From Bombus terrestris (Eukaryota; Arthropoda; Insecta; Hymenoptera; Apidae), in NCBI RefSeq assembly GCF_910591885.1, contig NC_063283.1, positions 5,875,001 to 5,939,000 of the forward strand: 64,000 bases of DNA, in the 5' to 3' direction. The notes beneath the pieces were generated by a model, which worked only from the letters and a program-made list of their open reading frames with translations, did no database searches and was not told where the DNA came from. Every line of letters begins with the position of its first letter. The first letter of the stretch is position 1. Of the stretch, positions 1 through 13,500 are shown in pieces. The translations under genes were made by a program, and so were the position numbers.

Positions 1-158
1 GATTATATTATCCATCTATGACGATATTTGCAATGAATTCCCAACACCGAAATAATTACGAATTATGATACTCGAAACAAAAATATAAATATAATAAAAG
101 AAAGAAACAGTCTATTAAACAAATTAGATGATTGCAATCAAGTAATGTTGAAATTTAC

Positions 159-206
159 CAAAGTCCCGACGAAGCAGAAGGCAAAGACAATAGCGAGTAT
201 CTTCAT
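159..206 (-). CDS. Odorant-binding protein copy A, first exon (gene cut by window edge)
   Basis: This is a single 16-codon exon reading MKILAIVFAFCFVGTL, followed by a GTAAAT donor. It is nearly identical to exon 1 of the complete OBP gene at 1797-4379, differing at one residue (Thr for Ala). It encodes the secretory signal peptide. The gene runs leftward on the minus strand, so exons 2-5 lie outside the window and I cannot say whether the copy is intact. Start choice: this ATG follows the conserved TATA-bearing upstream block at the same spacing as in copy B. By family knowledge, insect OBPs are small secreted carriers of hydrophobic odorants or other ligands. Tandem copies are typical of hymenopteran OBP clusters. 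Confidence 0.75.
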
Positions 207-296
207 CTTCCTTTCCGAGTTGTCGAGGAGCTCGGGTAAGTAAGATCTATATTGAATGTTCACTAAGAACTAAGTACGCGTTAAATGTTGCTCGAG

Positions 297-304
297 TTTT
301 TATA
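297..304 (-). promoter_or_regulatory. TATA box of OBP copy A
   Basis: TATAAAAA on the minus strand lies about 90 bp upstream of the copy A start codon. The same octamer sits at the equivalent place in copy B within a longer conserved block, which supports a working promoter. The start site would be about 30 bp downstream. Confidence 0.6.
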
Positions 305-395
305 GTTATAGGTACAATCATTAATAATAACACGTCCCGTAATTTCTCCCTCCATTGTGTACCGGCAAACGGTATTGTATTTTCTGGATGGAAGC

Positions 396-1796
396 TCGCC
401 GAAACTGAAGCTCAGATTGGATTCGGATTTGGCACAGCTTGGGCTCGTTGTGACCGCTTTATAAAGAGCTTTAAACGTTAACCAGATCTTAAAGACCCGA
501 TAAAATCGCACAGTGAAATTCCTTCCGCCTTGATATCCGTGAGACAACTCTAATGCAACGACAAAACATTCTTTTCTCTTTAATATTTTGTTAATGAAAA
601 TTTCATTAACATATTGCTGACATTTTCTCGATTAAAATGAGATCAAATAACATATAAAATTCAGTTATGTTGATTTTGCTTATGAATATCCCTTTTTCGA
701 TTGCTGGTCGGTTGGTCGGTTGGTTCTAACTGTTAAGGCATAGTCCTATGGCTTTTAGGGCGTTTCAAGAATAATATAAATAGACACGAACATAATACAT
801 CATAGGATACTAATCCTTTCTTCTTCTCTTCCTTTGTCTTGTGTCATCATCTTTAATTTTCTTTTTATTTATTGTTTATCGTCATATCCATTGGTAAGAT
901 ATTCGTGACTACAGTTACACGTATTGTATAAATATATAAATGTTAAAAAATATTTACATGTTTCTTTCAAGAAGCTTAGAGGTTTTTTACGTTTTGTTCT
1001 ACTAGTTAGAAATGATTATATATTGTCGAATATCTTTAAGTTGCACCTTGTGCCCTTGAATTTGGTGTAGTGTAGAGCAAATATAGCAAAGTAAATATCC
1101 GATGGTGTTGTTGGTGTTGCAGTATTCACAGGGCACCGGATTCTGTTTTCTGATAAGATGAGAATGTGTGATGTCGGAGCGACTTATCCTGAGCTTGATT
1201 ATTCTTGTGAAAGACATAGTCGTACTTATTTCATATGCGTTTTTCCAAGCCTGCCCCGTGGGCATAATTTCGTATATCCGTACACACCTAGTAAGTACAA
1301 AATCCTTCTAAATTTGTTAACGAGCTATCTCCACTACTCCACGAAACTAATCGCTCGAAACAATTCCCGGTGTTACCTATGATTTGTACCAACGGGACGA
1401 TAACGCAATTATTAATGAACTGCCGAAACACAAAACGTACTTTTGCTTTTATACTTTTTATTTCATTGTTATAACATAATTTCAGTTGGATTGTTCAGAT
1501 TTTCATGAACAAAATAATGCTGATCATGACTATATACGATATATCTATCGATATATCCTAGCGTATGTACTTTCATTGTAATATCGAAATGAAAATTTAA
1601 CTTTGCATTTTTTACATTATTGTATTTTGTTTCATTTAAGTTGTATGCTTTACGTTTCTAATACAGATGTTAAAATATTTTCTATGCTACAATCATAATT
1701 ATGTTGTATATGTACATACGTGACATACGCTATCAAAGCGTATGCGCAGAAGGAGTTGTTATATACCTGTTCGTAGTACATAAAATCGTAGACACC
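396..1796. other. Intergenic DNA between the two OBP genes
   Basis: A+T-rich spacer. It holds the upstream region of OBP copy A and the 3' flank of copy B. I see no supported exon, RNA gene or clear mobile element. Confidence 0.6.
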
Positions 1797-4379
1797 TTAT
1801 TCATTAGAACTTAGCAGTTTAGTAATATGTAGAAGTCTCTTATAGGAGCTCTTGTTCTTCATGAAACACCCTACCAAGTTACTAGCTTTCTTACATTCGT
1901 TGGCACCATCTGAAATGACCATAAATAGGAATCATTATATTATACATTTTAAGTGGTAACTAATTTATAAAAAATTTTATTTAATATTTAAAATACAGAC
2001 GGATTTTGTAATAACAATTTTTTACTCACTGATATTTTGACATTCTTTGACAAGTTTATTAGCTGTATGCCAGGGGCTTCCCCACATTATCAGCTGGTGT
2101 TTGGCAACATTATTTTTTATCCAGAGATTTCCATTCTCCTCTACCTGTATCGCAGAAATAAAAATAATATTTCTTTCATTTTCTTTTCTATAAAAGAACT
2201 TATGACTTCATTTATAATTTATAAAGGAGAGTAAAAGATGCCCTTATCAACATAGAAATCCTGGAATCAATCTTTTCGATATTAGTTTCATTTTTGTATT
2301 CTTTTCTAATTAATGTAAAAGAATGTAAATCGAACTTTTTATAAAAAACGGATAGGGCGAGAATGTCTAATGGCATTTCTTTCTGTGACAATATTTAAAT
2401 ACTTTTCTCTATTTATATTGATAAACAAAATAGTCAAGTAACGACAAAGAGTGTACTTATATAAAATGTGTATCCTATGTAAGACGAAGTATGAAACAAA
2501 ATTTGAAGAAATATTTTTGTATTGATATAAACGGAAAAAACATCGAACATCTGTCATAGATATTCTCTTCATCACTTCCACTGACCTCGATCTTCATACA
2601 TGTTACCAAGTCCTGTGTGATCTTCAAAAGGCTTTAGCTCTCGGGTTGTCTTTTAAAAAGCTATTTGCGCTTCGTGTGAAAAGGGAATACAAATGCTAAG
2701 TCTATAATTGTCTTCTTTCATATGAACTAGGGTTAAATAAAAATGTTCAAACCTAACCCCAATCTAGTTATGATAATGTACTTACAATAAAATATCTATA
2801 GATAGTCCCGTAGTTTACGCGCGCTTTCTTGAATTTTTCCCACGTTGAAATTCAGAGCACTGAGCAGAAGTCACATTGCGTTTTCTGGTGAAGTTTGGGA
2901 TACTTTCGGGATTACTCCTGTGTTTTTTCGTTTGCAATTCCTGGGATTTTGTGCGTTTCTTTCTCTGACACGGAGGAGGTTTGGGTAGTAATTTAAATTG
3001 CACAGCAGACAATGAACAAACTAACCCAAACCTAACCCAAAAACAAAACGATAAATGTGGGAGTATCTGTATACAAGACATATGTATATACTACATGTTG
3101 ACTTGTCAAATGTGTACTCAGCGTCGAAACGGTACGTTTTACTTATAAAAGTTATTTTATTAATGTGTTTTTAAAAAACAACAAGCGACGGCTAAAGCTT
3201 TATAAACATTAACCAGGAGGGCGACTTTCATAACTTATATGAAGTTCAAGGTCACTGGAGGTTAGTCCCCTAAACAGAAGTTTTACCTCTTTTTTCTTTT
3301 ACATAATTTAATTTAAAGAATACTTTGTATAATTTGATTTAAATAATTCCGTTACTTACGATACCCATCTTCCTCAGAATACAGTAGGTGAAACAGCCAA
3401 GTCTGCCGTCGTTCATAGGTATAGTTTGTCTCTTCACGTCTTCTATTAACTCTGAAAACCGAATAATATTGACTAAGGCTTTCCATTTATTTTAATTTAA
3501 ATTTATTTTGTTGTTTGCTACTTACGTAGATTAATGCTAGTTTCTATGGCGCAAGATGTCCTAAATCGTGCCAATTGGGCCTTTTTGTGATCTGACAGAG
3601 CCTGAAAATATTAGGATATATCATAAAGGCTCTAAAGTATAAATAAATATTTGGTGAAGTGTTATTAATAGTCTGTTTAAATGATTAGAGTTTGCAGCTT
3701 GTAAATAAATAATCCGAACGTGAATAACTTTTTTCGATAAGATAGTTAACTTTTTGGTCGAGAGAACCCGAAAATTTCGGGCGGAGAATTTTTCTCGGGA
3801 TCAAGTCGAATTCCCGACACTTTCGAGTTTTCACACATCCCTACTTTTCAGAGTTATTAGATCCTTTCAGAAAATCAAAGAGAAGACATTTTATGATCGT
3901 ATTGTTATATTTCTCTTATTCTAGATATTAAAAAAGAGTCCTGGTTTTACAATCAATGAATTGTTTCTTATACATCGTTTTAATCATAAAATAACAAGCC
4001 ACGAAATTATCGTTCGATTCGATTAAAAATAGTGAGATTATATTATCTATTTTATGGCGATATTTACAATGGATTTCCAGCACCGAAATAATTACGAATT
4101 ATAATACTCGAAACTTAATTTTTAGTTGTTGTAGTTTAGTTTATTTTTTTTTTAGTTGTACGATTGAAATTAATAAGATTACTATGCAACGATTACGGCA
4201 AAAATATAAGAATTTAAAACATCGATACAGATTATATATGAAAGAAAGAAACAGTCTATTAAAAAGATTAGGTGATTGCAGCCAGGATGATGACAGAGGG
4301 AACGAGAAGAGTAAAAAATGTGAAAATTTACCAATGCTCCGACGAAGCAGAAGGCAAAGACAATAGCGAGTATCTTCAT
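1797..4379 (-). CDS. Odorant-binding protein, classic six-cysteine type (147 aa)
   Basis: Five exons on the minus strand: 4332-4379, 3526-3601, 3360-3451, 2030-2144 and 1797-1909. All phases close, giving 147 aa. Residues 1-16 form a hydrophobic signal peptide. Cysteines fall at about 33, 61, 65, 107, 116 and 125, spaced C-X27-C-X3-C-X41-C-X8-C-X8-C, the hallmark of classic insect OBPs with three interlocked disulfides. The predicted role is extracellular carriage of small hydrophobic ligands in sensillum lymph or other secretions. Introns carry GT-AG ends. A TATA box lies at 4470-4477. Exon 1 is shared almost unchanged with copy A at 159-206, showing a tandem duplication. I cannot assign a named OBP orthologue. 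Confidence 0.92.
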
Positions 4380-4571
4380 CTTCCTTTTGAAGTTGTCGTA
4401 GAGCTCGAGTAAGTAAGATCTATATTGAATGTTCACTAAGAACTAAGTACGCATTATATGTTGCTTGAGTTTTTATAGTTATAGGTACAATCATTAATAA
4501 TGACACGTCCTATAATTTCTCCCTCCATTGGGTACCCGCAAGCGGTACTGTATTTTCGGATGGAAGTATAC
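4034..4571. repeat. Duplicated OBP 5' region, copy B
   Basis: Partner of the segment at 1-395. It carries exon 1 of the complete OBP gene, the start of intron 1 and the promoter. It contains an extra intron stretch (about 4110-4260) that copy A has lost or never had. Confidence 0.85.
4470..4477 (-). promoter_or_regulatory. TATA box of OBP copy B
   Basis: TATAAAAA on the minus strand, about 95 bp upstream of the ATG at 4379. It is conserved in sequence and spacing with copy A. Confidence 0.6.
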
Positions 4572-4639
4572 CGACATTTCGTCTCTTCCCAGCTATCAGA
4601 ATACATGTGCTTGGAAAGAGCACGGTTGTTAACATCCAA

Positions 4640-7600
4640 AGAAGAACAAAAATATATCTAGATAATTTATTCCGTTTTTGAAGCATTTGAGAATAAAGGA
4701 GTAGCTTCTCTTAGACAAACAAAGCTGAATTTCATTTAAATAATTGTTTGCTTTTTCATACCGATGGCGAATTGCTCCTGAGAAATAAAGATAGATCGAT
4801 AGATTTTTTGTTTCTTAAAGGTTCGTATCTTCAAACTCATAAATATTGATTTTCGATACAGAAATCATTATTTAGCATATCATTAAAATGTATAAGTCCG
4901 ATAGAGCACGAGATTAATGAGTATACTATTAGACTTTTACGCAGATAGTTTCATTAATTTGTACCTGGACATGTAATTTTAGATTTTACAAGCTTGCTGT
5001 ATAAGTTGATCTTGGTGAGCACGGTCGGCAGAGTCTGCATAATAATTTCTTACACAATACTCTTTCCTGAATTTCATCGCACCCACTGTCGTTGTCGCTT
5101 TCATTGTCTGGCACGAGGTTTTTATTCTCTATCCGAAGTGAAGATCCTAAGATCACGGTGAAGAATCACTATGTAGAATGATCGCTGGTTGCTTTATTCA
5201 CTAAATTATACGTCTTAATTAATTAAATATAATGATTATTTTCGTTGCTTAATCGTGCGTGACAACATTTAAATTACAATATTTAATGAAAATTTAAGTA
5301 AGCGAATAACCAAAGTATAGATAGTATACTTTCATAATTCCCATGGCTATAGCAAATACGAGTCTATGATCTTATAAATTAACACGAAAGGAAGGCCAAA
5401 GTTAGAGTACCAAAAGAGAATATCTCGAATTGATTCAATTCTTAATACACTGACGTATAATGAAACTGCAAATTGAATAGCTCTTTTTGTTATGCGGCAT
5501 TAACTCGTAACCGATAAGGATGAATGAAACTATGCACTGAATAATACTGAAAAAATTTTTTTCTATTTTGTTCTACGATGATAATAGTATATTATTTTTA
5601 TGCGAGTGGATTCATGGGAAAGACCGATAAAGAGAGTTTGAGGTAATTTCTCGAGATTCAGCCATTGTACAAGAGAAATGACTAATGTAATTGTACAATA
5701 TAAACGATTTCATCTTATGGAATTGGAAAGGGCAAAAATTACATTTACCATCCTTGTCAAGATATTGAGACGAATTATAAACTTACAATTACGTATGATA
5801 ACAGTGGCATAAATGTATCATAATGGTGCGTTTACACCAAGCTAATTTTCGTGAACGAACCCTCGCTGTTTTCCTCACTCTAATAAAATATAAAATAAAA
5901 ATCATTCGGTTATGCCTTCATGACGAAAGAAACTGTCATTTAAAGTAAATAGAACGGAAAGTGAAGCTGTCATTTGAACTTAACCAAACATGTGCAAGAA
6001 TGCGCCATGAAATCATACGCTTATTCATTCGGCGAACACATGCTCGCTTACGCTTTTATTCTTTAATTTTAGGAGAGTGGGGAGAGAACAAGCATTCGTT
6101 CGTTTAGTGAGGCTTGATCTAAACTATGACACGATCGTGGTCTAAAGTAGTCTAAACCACCTAAACCACAGTCTAAACGTATCATAATTCTTTGTGGCTG
6201 GATAAGCACCAGGAAAACAGTGACATGAACGTACATAAAATATTTATTTTAAATAGTTCCTTGAATCAATTGAAGTGAACTACAAACAACAAAAGTTTAA
6301 ATAGAAATACATTTATCTTTAATAATACGTTATCGTACGTACATTTCCTACATATTCTGCGATATGAAGTGAATATAGATCAATGTTGGAAGCTTTTATT
6401 TTAATTGTCATTGTTATTACTCTCCAATTTTCTATCATTTTATGAATAACTTTTGTTTTTCGACTAATGAAATCCTTCTCGTTTGAACAATATACGTCGA
6501 TACCATAATTAACTTATAGATTATTATTTATTTATTATTAACTTAACTTAGGATTTCCATTTCGTTATTTATAAAACAAAGTGGTAAAATATGAGGACAG
6601 GATTCCTTTAAATGACAGAAAACAGTGCTGCCATCAGTATCCAGGCTTCCAACTATTTGATGCGTTAAGACGTCTATGCTCATACATGCACCAACACATT
6701 AAAGAATAGCTTAGTCGTTGCATTACAGAATATTAAATTAGTTGTGTGTAGTATGAAAGTACAACTGCCACATTGCCTTATAAAACATGGGAGATAAAGG
6801 TAAAAAATTTTTACTTTGATACGTAACGATTTCTCCTTTATACAGTCATTTTTATCACTATTAAGATTCATTCTTCTATATTCTTTACAGTACGAATGTA
6901 TACCATTGAAACTTGGCGAGAGTTAATTATTTAATCTTTTAAGTAATCGAAATATCATTATACGCATTACAGATTGAAATTTTCGTAGAATATCCTATGT
7001 TTCGATAGTTTGTTCAAAGCCGGTCAGTGGTTGGCGTATTAGGTTATGATACGTTCCTAATTGGGTCATTTGAAAGCGCGCCACTTTGAAAGTATGGTGT
7101 ATCTGCTATCGAAAGGACTTTATACTGTTAATGCACTCGAAACATATCAATTTCTCTTTCTTTTTTTAGACTTTCCTGCTTTCATTTTCTATACTTGTCA
7201 AGGTTAATTCCTTTTATTATGTAACCTCATAATTTACTACAGAATGGCCAACAGCTGATATCTAATCAACATTCGAGTTTTATCACTCCATAAATTGAAA
7301 AATTGATCTAACTGTTATAACGCGATAAATATTGTACATTATCGAATAAAAAGTAAATGTTCGTAACATCCACACTTCACGATAGTACAGACAGATGATG
7401 TCACTTGTCTGAGTATAACAGTATATGTAGATATGAATTAAATAATACTTATATTCATGTATTTCTAATACGATTTTTGTGGCTAATAAGTAGCATATTA
7501 TATTTTGTCTTGATATTGTGTGCTATTGATAATATTAATTCGTTGAAATTAATGTATCTACATATTAAGGTTACTCATAACCTTATATTTTTTATACCTC

Positions 7601-8602
7601 GGAATTGTACGTTATTAATATAGAATTTCACTTGTTACCTGTATTTCATATTTTATGTACACAGTTTCACATAATATTTCATTTGTTGTATGTCTGTTTT
7701 TTTGAAATGTTTCAAATTCTATATCGGAAATTAATAATAATACATACATACATATATGCATCAGTATTAAATGATAAAGCTCAAACGAAAATTTACATCA
7801 TCTAAACCTTTATAAGCTGTCCAACTACATTTGTTAATTTTTTTATTTTAGAAATTAATGAAGTTAGGCAAATGCAATTAAATGTTTTATTATTGAAAGT
7901 AGAAAAGTTATTGATTTCAATTACTAATAATATTATAATAACATTACAGGACAATAATGTTAAAACAAAATTCACATAGGATCAAATTTTGTTCATTTAA
8001 GTCTTAATATATAAAATGCAGATTTATCTTAGTATTTTATAATTTATAATATATTGAAAAATTTTCATTAAAGATTTATAATTTGTTACACAAATAGCTA
8101 TACAAATAGCTATAAGAAAATTTGAAACATATTATTTTATTCGAAAATTTCGACTAACATATTTTCCCTATTTATTTTTACGTAATTACCTACCTAGTTG
8201 TCTAATTACATTATCATATTGTCTCATTAACAAGAAACATGTTTTCATTCCAATTAATTTCTCGATCCCTGGCAGATCAATAATAAATAAAAGGCCAGCT
8301 GTTATATACAAATATACGTAAAGAATTTCATTTCAATATAATAAATCCTAATAATAGGTTGTATATTATAAATAATATAATATATAACGCCTAATATATT
8401 AACAACGTTAATATTTATTTACTACAAAATAAATATGTTCACATTTCATTGTATTAAAATAAAAAGAGATCTCACACACAGAATCGTTTCGCAATCGTTT
8501 TTAGGATAAATAAACGATAACGAATTGAATTTACATAATTTACAAAAGATATATAGAAAATGCGTACATGTTATTCTTTTGTTTATTAAAACTTATGTTT
8601 AG
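4640..8602. other. Intergenic, A+T-rich
   Basis: No exon with splice-consistent protein similarity was found. The missing 5' exon of the gene at 8603-9288 probably lies here. A possible MITE-like element occupies about 5829-6122. Confidence 0.5.
5829..6122. mobile_element. Possible MITE with imperfect terminal inverted repeats
   Basis: The left end reads 'gtttacaccaagc' followed by 'gaacgaaccctcgctg'. The right end, reverse-complemented, reads 'gtttagatcaagcc' followed by 'aacgaacgaatgcttg'. The two ends match imperfectly over about 40 bp. No transposase ORF is present. Target-site duplications were not identified, so superfamily is unassigned. Confidence 0.3.
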
Positions 8603-9288
8603 AGCATCATGTGCACTTCAGTGGAGGAAGCAGCCTCGGGAAAGATAACAATATTATGGTACAACCGCAACGACATGGACAGATAGACGCTCATCTCGGA
8701 TTTCTACAACTTTATCACAGGTTACATTTTCCTTTTATATACATGTATCCAAATTATATAATGAAAACTTAAATAACTAAATTCTATTTTAAAATCTTTT
8801 CAAAATTATAATTTATTCCGTAATTACTTGTTTTAGATACCACGTAGAATTCTTGATACCTTGGAACTTGTGTACACATAAGGAACGGAAGAGTTCCGTA
8901 CCGGCAATAGTTGCCGGAACTCACAATCCTAATTGCCATATTGTAGACTTGATAAGTGAAAAGGAAAGCCTAAAGTAAATCATTATATAAGCGTATTTAA
9001 AATTTTATGCTTTGTAAACAAACTACCATTATTTCTTTTTACAACAAAGTCTGTAATTTTAATTATAATATGCTTTTTTTCTGCGACAGATTAAAAATAG
9101 AATTGCTAGCATATAAAGAAAAGATCTTAAAGGAAGAGGTGCAAATATTGTGCTGTAAGAGTGGAAGTCCACTGAAGATTCAACTGAACAGTCGTGTATT
9201 GGGACAAGACAAGGGCAGACCATTGTTAAGGAATGGGATACGCAGTGTCGGCGTGGAGCAATCGAACGAAGATGAGGTCTCCGAGTAG
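8603..9288 (+). CDS. Adipose-secreted signaling protein (C20orf27/UPF0687 family), 5' exon missing
   Basis: Three exons, 8603-8720, 8837-8974 and 9090-9288, join in phase and end at TAG. Characteristic family motifs appear in order: HHVHF near the start, GFLQLYHRYHVEF, KEKILKEEV and GRPLLRNGIRSVGVE. These align by eye with the vertebrate family segments HSHVHF, GFLKILHRY, KEGVLKEE and GTPMLLDGVKCVGAE. The vertebrate member (ADISSP) is reported as a secreted metabolic signal. No signal peptide is visible here, and insect function is unknown to me. The first exon, with the start codon and perhaps 15-30 residues, was not located upstream. Exon 1 as given begins after a 'tgtttag' acceptor with two bases completing a codon. 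Confidence 0.85.
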
Positions 9289-10594
9289 ATCTCGTTGATA
9301 ATGATATTATTGCTCGAATATCTAAGAGTCGAGTGTTTTTTTCCACAGGTGCTGGGTACGAAATTGAGGGCATCTTTAAGCATGCAAAGCAAACAGAGTT
9401 TCTGAAGAAATTCCGAGATCGATGCATACCAAGAAGCGCACGTATCCAGTCGAGGACGTATAATGTAACAGAGGATAAAACTTGATGCACGAGAACGTTC
9501 CTTATTTCGAAATTTAATCATGCAAAACGCAGGATTGCGTTGCAATGAAATTCGTTGTTGCGGTCAATTATCAATGATTACTGTTTTAATCGTAAAAGAA
9601 TCACATGTGCACGTCACGTTCAATCTCAAGCATAGCGTAAGCAATGTTTCATCTATCGAGATTAATTTAACTACACAGCCTGTTCCAAGCTGCACGATAT
9701 AACTTTCGAAATATGCGATGTTCAGTAAAAAAAGAAAGAGCTTTTCTTTGAATTTATTGCAACTGGTCTGATTGTACAGGCCTATATCACAACCGCAAGA
9801 GTTCTTTCCTCTTATGCATCGAGCATTATTATTGCGATAATCTCGATGCAAGAAATGAAGTGTTCTTTTAATCGGCCTTTTTTTTGAAGGATCACATCGA
9901 TATACATGTATGTGTAATTACGAGTTACCGCTAAGTACCGCATTTGCCTACTGTTCCTTCTTAAACGAAAACGTATCACGCAATGCCTATATATATAAAT
10001 CTATTACATCTTTTAATATCTATCGTCGATCTATCCGCAATAACAAAATTGTATTTTATTATCGTTTTACATTGAGCGTAGATTTTAAACGATAAGGATA
10101 TATCACTAATCAAAAGCAGGTTTCGCAATGAATGATGATGCTGTTTTCTAATATCTTGCTAAGCTGACACGAATTATTAAAATGAACAATTCCAACGAAC
10201 ATTTTTTTTTTATTAACATTCCATATTAAACCTTGTTTGTACCTTACACTTGACGATCAAAGTTATAGTTTATTCAAAATTAATTTGCTATTCAAGATCA
10301 AGAAGAAATTTCCATCATTTAGGAACAACTCTTATAGTATATTAATTTCAGTAATCAACTGATTTTGAGGAAACTATAATTTTTTCACGTCTGTGGTATT
10401 CCTATATGCATTCTATATGCATACTAATCGTATTAAAATCCAATACCTTTTACGTTCAGAAACGGGATTACTTAAGACATTCCCTACCATATGTGACATG
10501 TAATATTTCATTACTTTTAATATTTATTGTCGCAATTTCTCTCAATATTATTTTTTACAACAGCAGCGAATATGTTAAAGAATTCTAAGTATCG
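9289..10594. other. Intergenic between two convergent genes
   Basis: Holds the 3' flanks of the C20orf27-family gene (plus) and the Vps62-family gene (minus). Open frames here lack splice or family support. Confidence 0.5.
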
Positions 10595-13500
10595 TTAACA
10601 TCGGAAGTTTGACTGTTTCATGGGAATACCAGTTGGTCCGTCAACAAATTCGCAAATATTGAAACCAAGTCTAGCCAAAGGATGACAATTACTTCTAGGA
10701 TTACCCCACTTGCCTCTAAAAGTCATCCAACTGGGTAAGATGTTGTTGTCCTCTTTCAGAAGCAATTCCATCTTCTTCCATGTGGGCCAAGCGGTACCAA
10801 ACCCACTCTCATCGTAGAGGCGAGGTAATCTGACAAATTTATGCTTCCCTGGTGCCGTCCAAAGTCCATGAGATCCTCTCGCGCTAAATAATATCGGGTG
10901 AGATCCACCAGCAGTGAAAACTCTTTCGGGAAATATAGGTTTTTGAAAGATGCCTTTTCGCGTTTCTTGGCTTTCGTAAACGAAGGTTCCACTTCGTAAA
11001 TCGTATCGGTAAAACGCGCCTGCGTCATGGGCGGACACGTACATGGCTGATGGATAATTCGCATCCTGAATTAAAAAAAATAAATGGTTTTATATAGGAA
11101 AATACAAAATATTGTACTATATAAATATAATTAAACATAATCTCTAAAATATTCTGATCTATACTGAGATTTCATATGATCTTCCTGCATACGCACGAAA
11201 AATTTGATTAAAAAAGAAACAATAATTCAAAACGCGAAAAATATACATATTTATCAATTTTTAGACTCGTGTCATTTAAGAAAACATTTGAAAGTGCTTT
11301 CCAGAACAAAATAAGAATATTTGTTTTCATCGAACGAGCATGAGTTCACCTACCTTAAAATAAAGACTCATGTGTTCCCAATCGCCCACGTGGTTGCCGT
11401 ATTCCTTGAGTATTCCAAGGCATATCCCACCCACCGTGGGTATCGGCCAGCTACCAAAAAATCCAAGATCCAGAACGCAGACTGCCTTTCCCTCGCTGAA
11501 CGGATAGAACATCCAATAGGTCACGTGAAAGTGCAGCTTCCGGGACTTGTTTCCTTTTTTCTTCTTTTTTTCAAAATCACCATGTTTCTACATACAATTC
11601 CATAAATATTTATTGGATCAACTAATCGACAGAATAATTTCCAAGAATCTCCTACCCTCAGAATATTTTCAAACGTCTCAATCTTTATTTTAAGAGCCAC
11701 CATCTAAATTAAAGAACAGAAACTTTTTTTTTATGTCGTTCTTTTAACATCTCTACTTCTCTCTCCGTTATAGCTATTACCATGTAAGAATTCCTGTTCA
11801 GCATATGTACCTCTAAACTCTGTTTCCCATCGCCCTTCCAAATCTTTCCTGGAAGATCGTTAGTGAGGATCATGGACGAGCCGAAATCGTCGATCTGCAC
11901 GTTCCTCGATGCTATCAACGTCTCGTCCCCTTTTCTTCGCGACTTTCTTTCGTCTCTGGCGGTCTTTAAGCTTATCACGTCCGTAGAAACGTCTGGTACA
12001 ATACAGTTCTTGATCACAGCGTAAACCGGTACCGTGCCCCCTGGTTTTCGGCCGTATAGGAAGGACGATCGATTCCTCAACAGTACTTCTACCGACATAA
12101 AATCATTCCATAAAATAAATTTTCCATGAATTTTATAAAAATTCATTAAAATCGATTGTATCAGTTTTGGATGTCTTCGAATGTAATTTGAAGATTTATT
12201 TGTCATTTACCTACGTCGACTCTAGTGCGAAGATAGTCATCGTCGGATTGCATGTTATCCAAGAATTCAGGTACCCCAAGGGGTAAAAATAGTTCGCCAG
12301 GTGCAAGCCATACTAGAGGCGCCCAGTCTCGTACTAGTTCTTTTACTGCAATTTAATTTAATGAAAATAACATGAAATTATAATGAAAATAAGTTGTAAC
12401 ATAAATTTATCCGTTTTCTATATGCGTATGTGTAATATATGCATTACACATATTGTATAAAAACAAGATGAATTTATATTACAACCCAGTATTTTATAAA
12501 ACTGAATAAATAAAAAGTTAGGAATTATTTTGATGATTATACTTAGATAATTCTCTTTTCACTATCTTTTTTATGTTGCGAACAATAGTAATATTAATTT
12601 CCACAAATATAACATAAATTTACTGTACTATACTAAAATATCGGTGGCAGAACTATGATTAAAATTACACAGATTGGAACTATATTATTACATACAGTTT
12701 GCGATATTCTAAACCCATAATAACAATAATCCTACCGTGGAGGAAAAATTATGAATTAAACACTATAAATGATGCCAAATAATACCTACAGAAAGTTGAA
12801 TACGTATGTAGGTGCGTGCTTATATAAAGTTGAAAGTAAAGGATAATGTATTGTCCCTATAAAACAATTTAAACGTACAATATAGTGGAAAATAAACGCG
12901 AAGGTACGGACATAATATTGTACTCATACATAATATTGATCATTGTTGCTAATGACGTTACCGATGATAACATAATATGTTTATTAGAAAGCCAGTTTAT
13001 TCGAGTTGCTAGCTTCAGTATGTGCCACATATATTTAGGTAGAAAAAAGGAAAAGCCTAGGGGGATTCTGCTTTCATTTCATTTTGAGTGAGAAGAATTG
13101 CGAATGTATGCATCTTCGTTCCACACACTCTCACATTTCAACCTTGATCAAACAGTTATGTACCATCGTTTAAAGCGGCGTATCGTATAAGTCGTCGAAG
13201 ATCTCGAAACCTCCTTACAAGCTCGAAGTTGTAATAATTCGCATATCTTTATGAAAAATATTGTAAATTTTTCTTTCTCAGAATCTCGTTACAAATTAGC
13301 AAACCTTTATGAAAAATTTCATAAATTATTTTCTCAAAACCTTGTTACAAGTACGATAGAAGTCGTAATAATTAATTTGTATAATATAAATCGTTATGAA
13401 AAATTTCATCAGTTTTTCCTTTCCATTTCATTTTCTTCTCTGATTAAACGTAAAATTTCATTCTGATGGAATCTTCAAATATTCAAATTCAACTGGAAAA

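Larger units (their letters stand above)
1..395. repeat. Duplicated OBP 5' region, copy A
   Basis: This segment is a diverged direct copy of 4034-4571. Both hold, in the same order, an intron-1 stretch, a 48-bp signal-peptide exon, a 5'UTR, a TATA box and an upstream block ending near a shared 'ctccctccattg' motif. Copy A lacks part of the intron sequence present in copy B (about 140 bp shorter). The match is read directly from the sequence. Tandem gene duplication is the simplest explanation, because the unit coincides with an OBP promoter and first exon. Confidence 0.85.

Noticed and set aside
2740..3030. Telomere-like CCTAACCC motifs
   Set aside because: Only two or three scattered copies, not an array; the insect repeat would be CCTAA in tandem.
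2815..3081. Minus-strand 88-aa frame in OBP intron 3
   Set aside because: Low-complexity basic tail, no homology recognised, and the OBP exons on both sides join without it.
9059..9545. Minus-strand frames of 121-143 aa
   Set aside because: They are antisense to the last exon and 3' flank of the C20orf27-family gene and show no family motifs.
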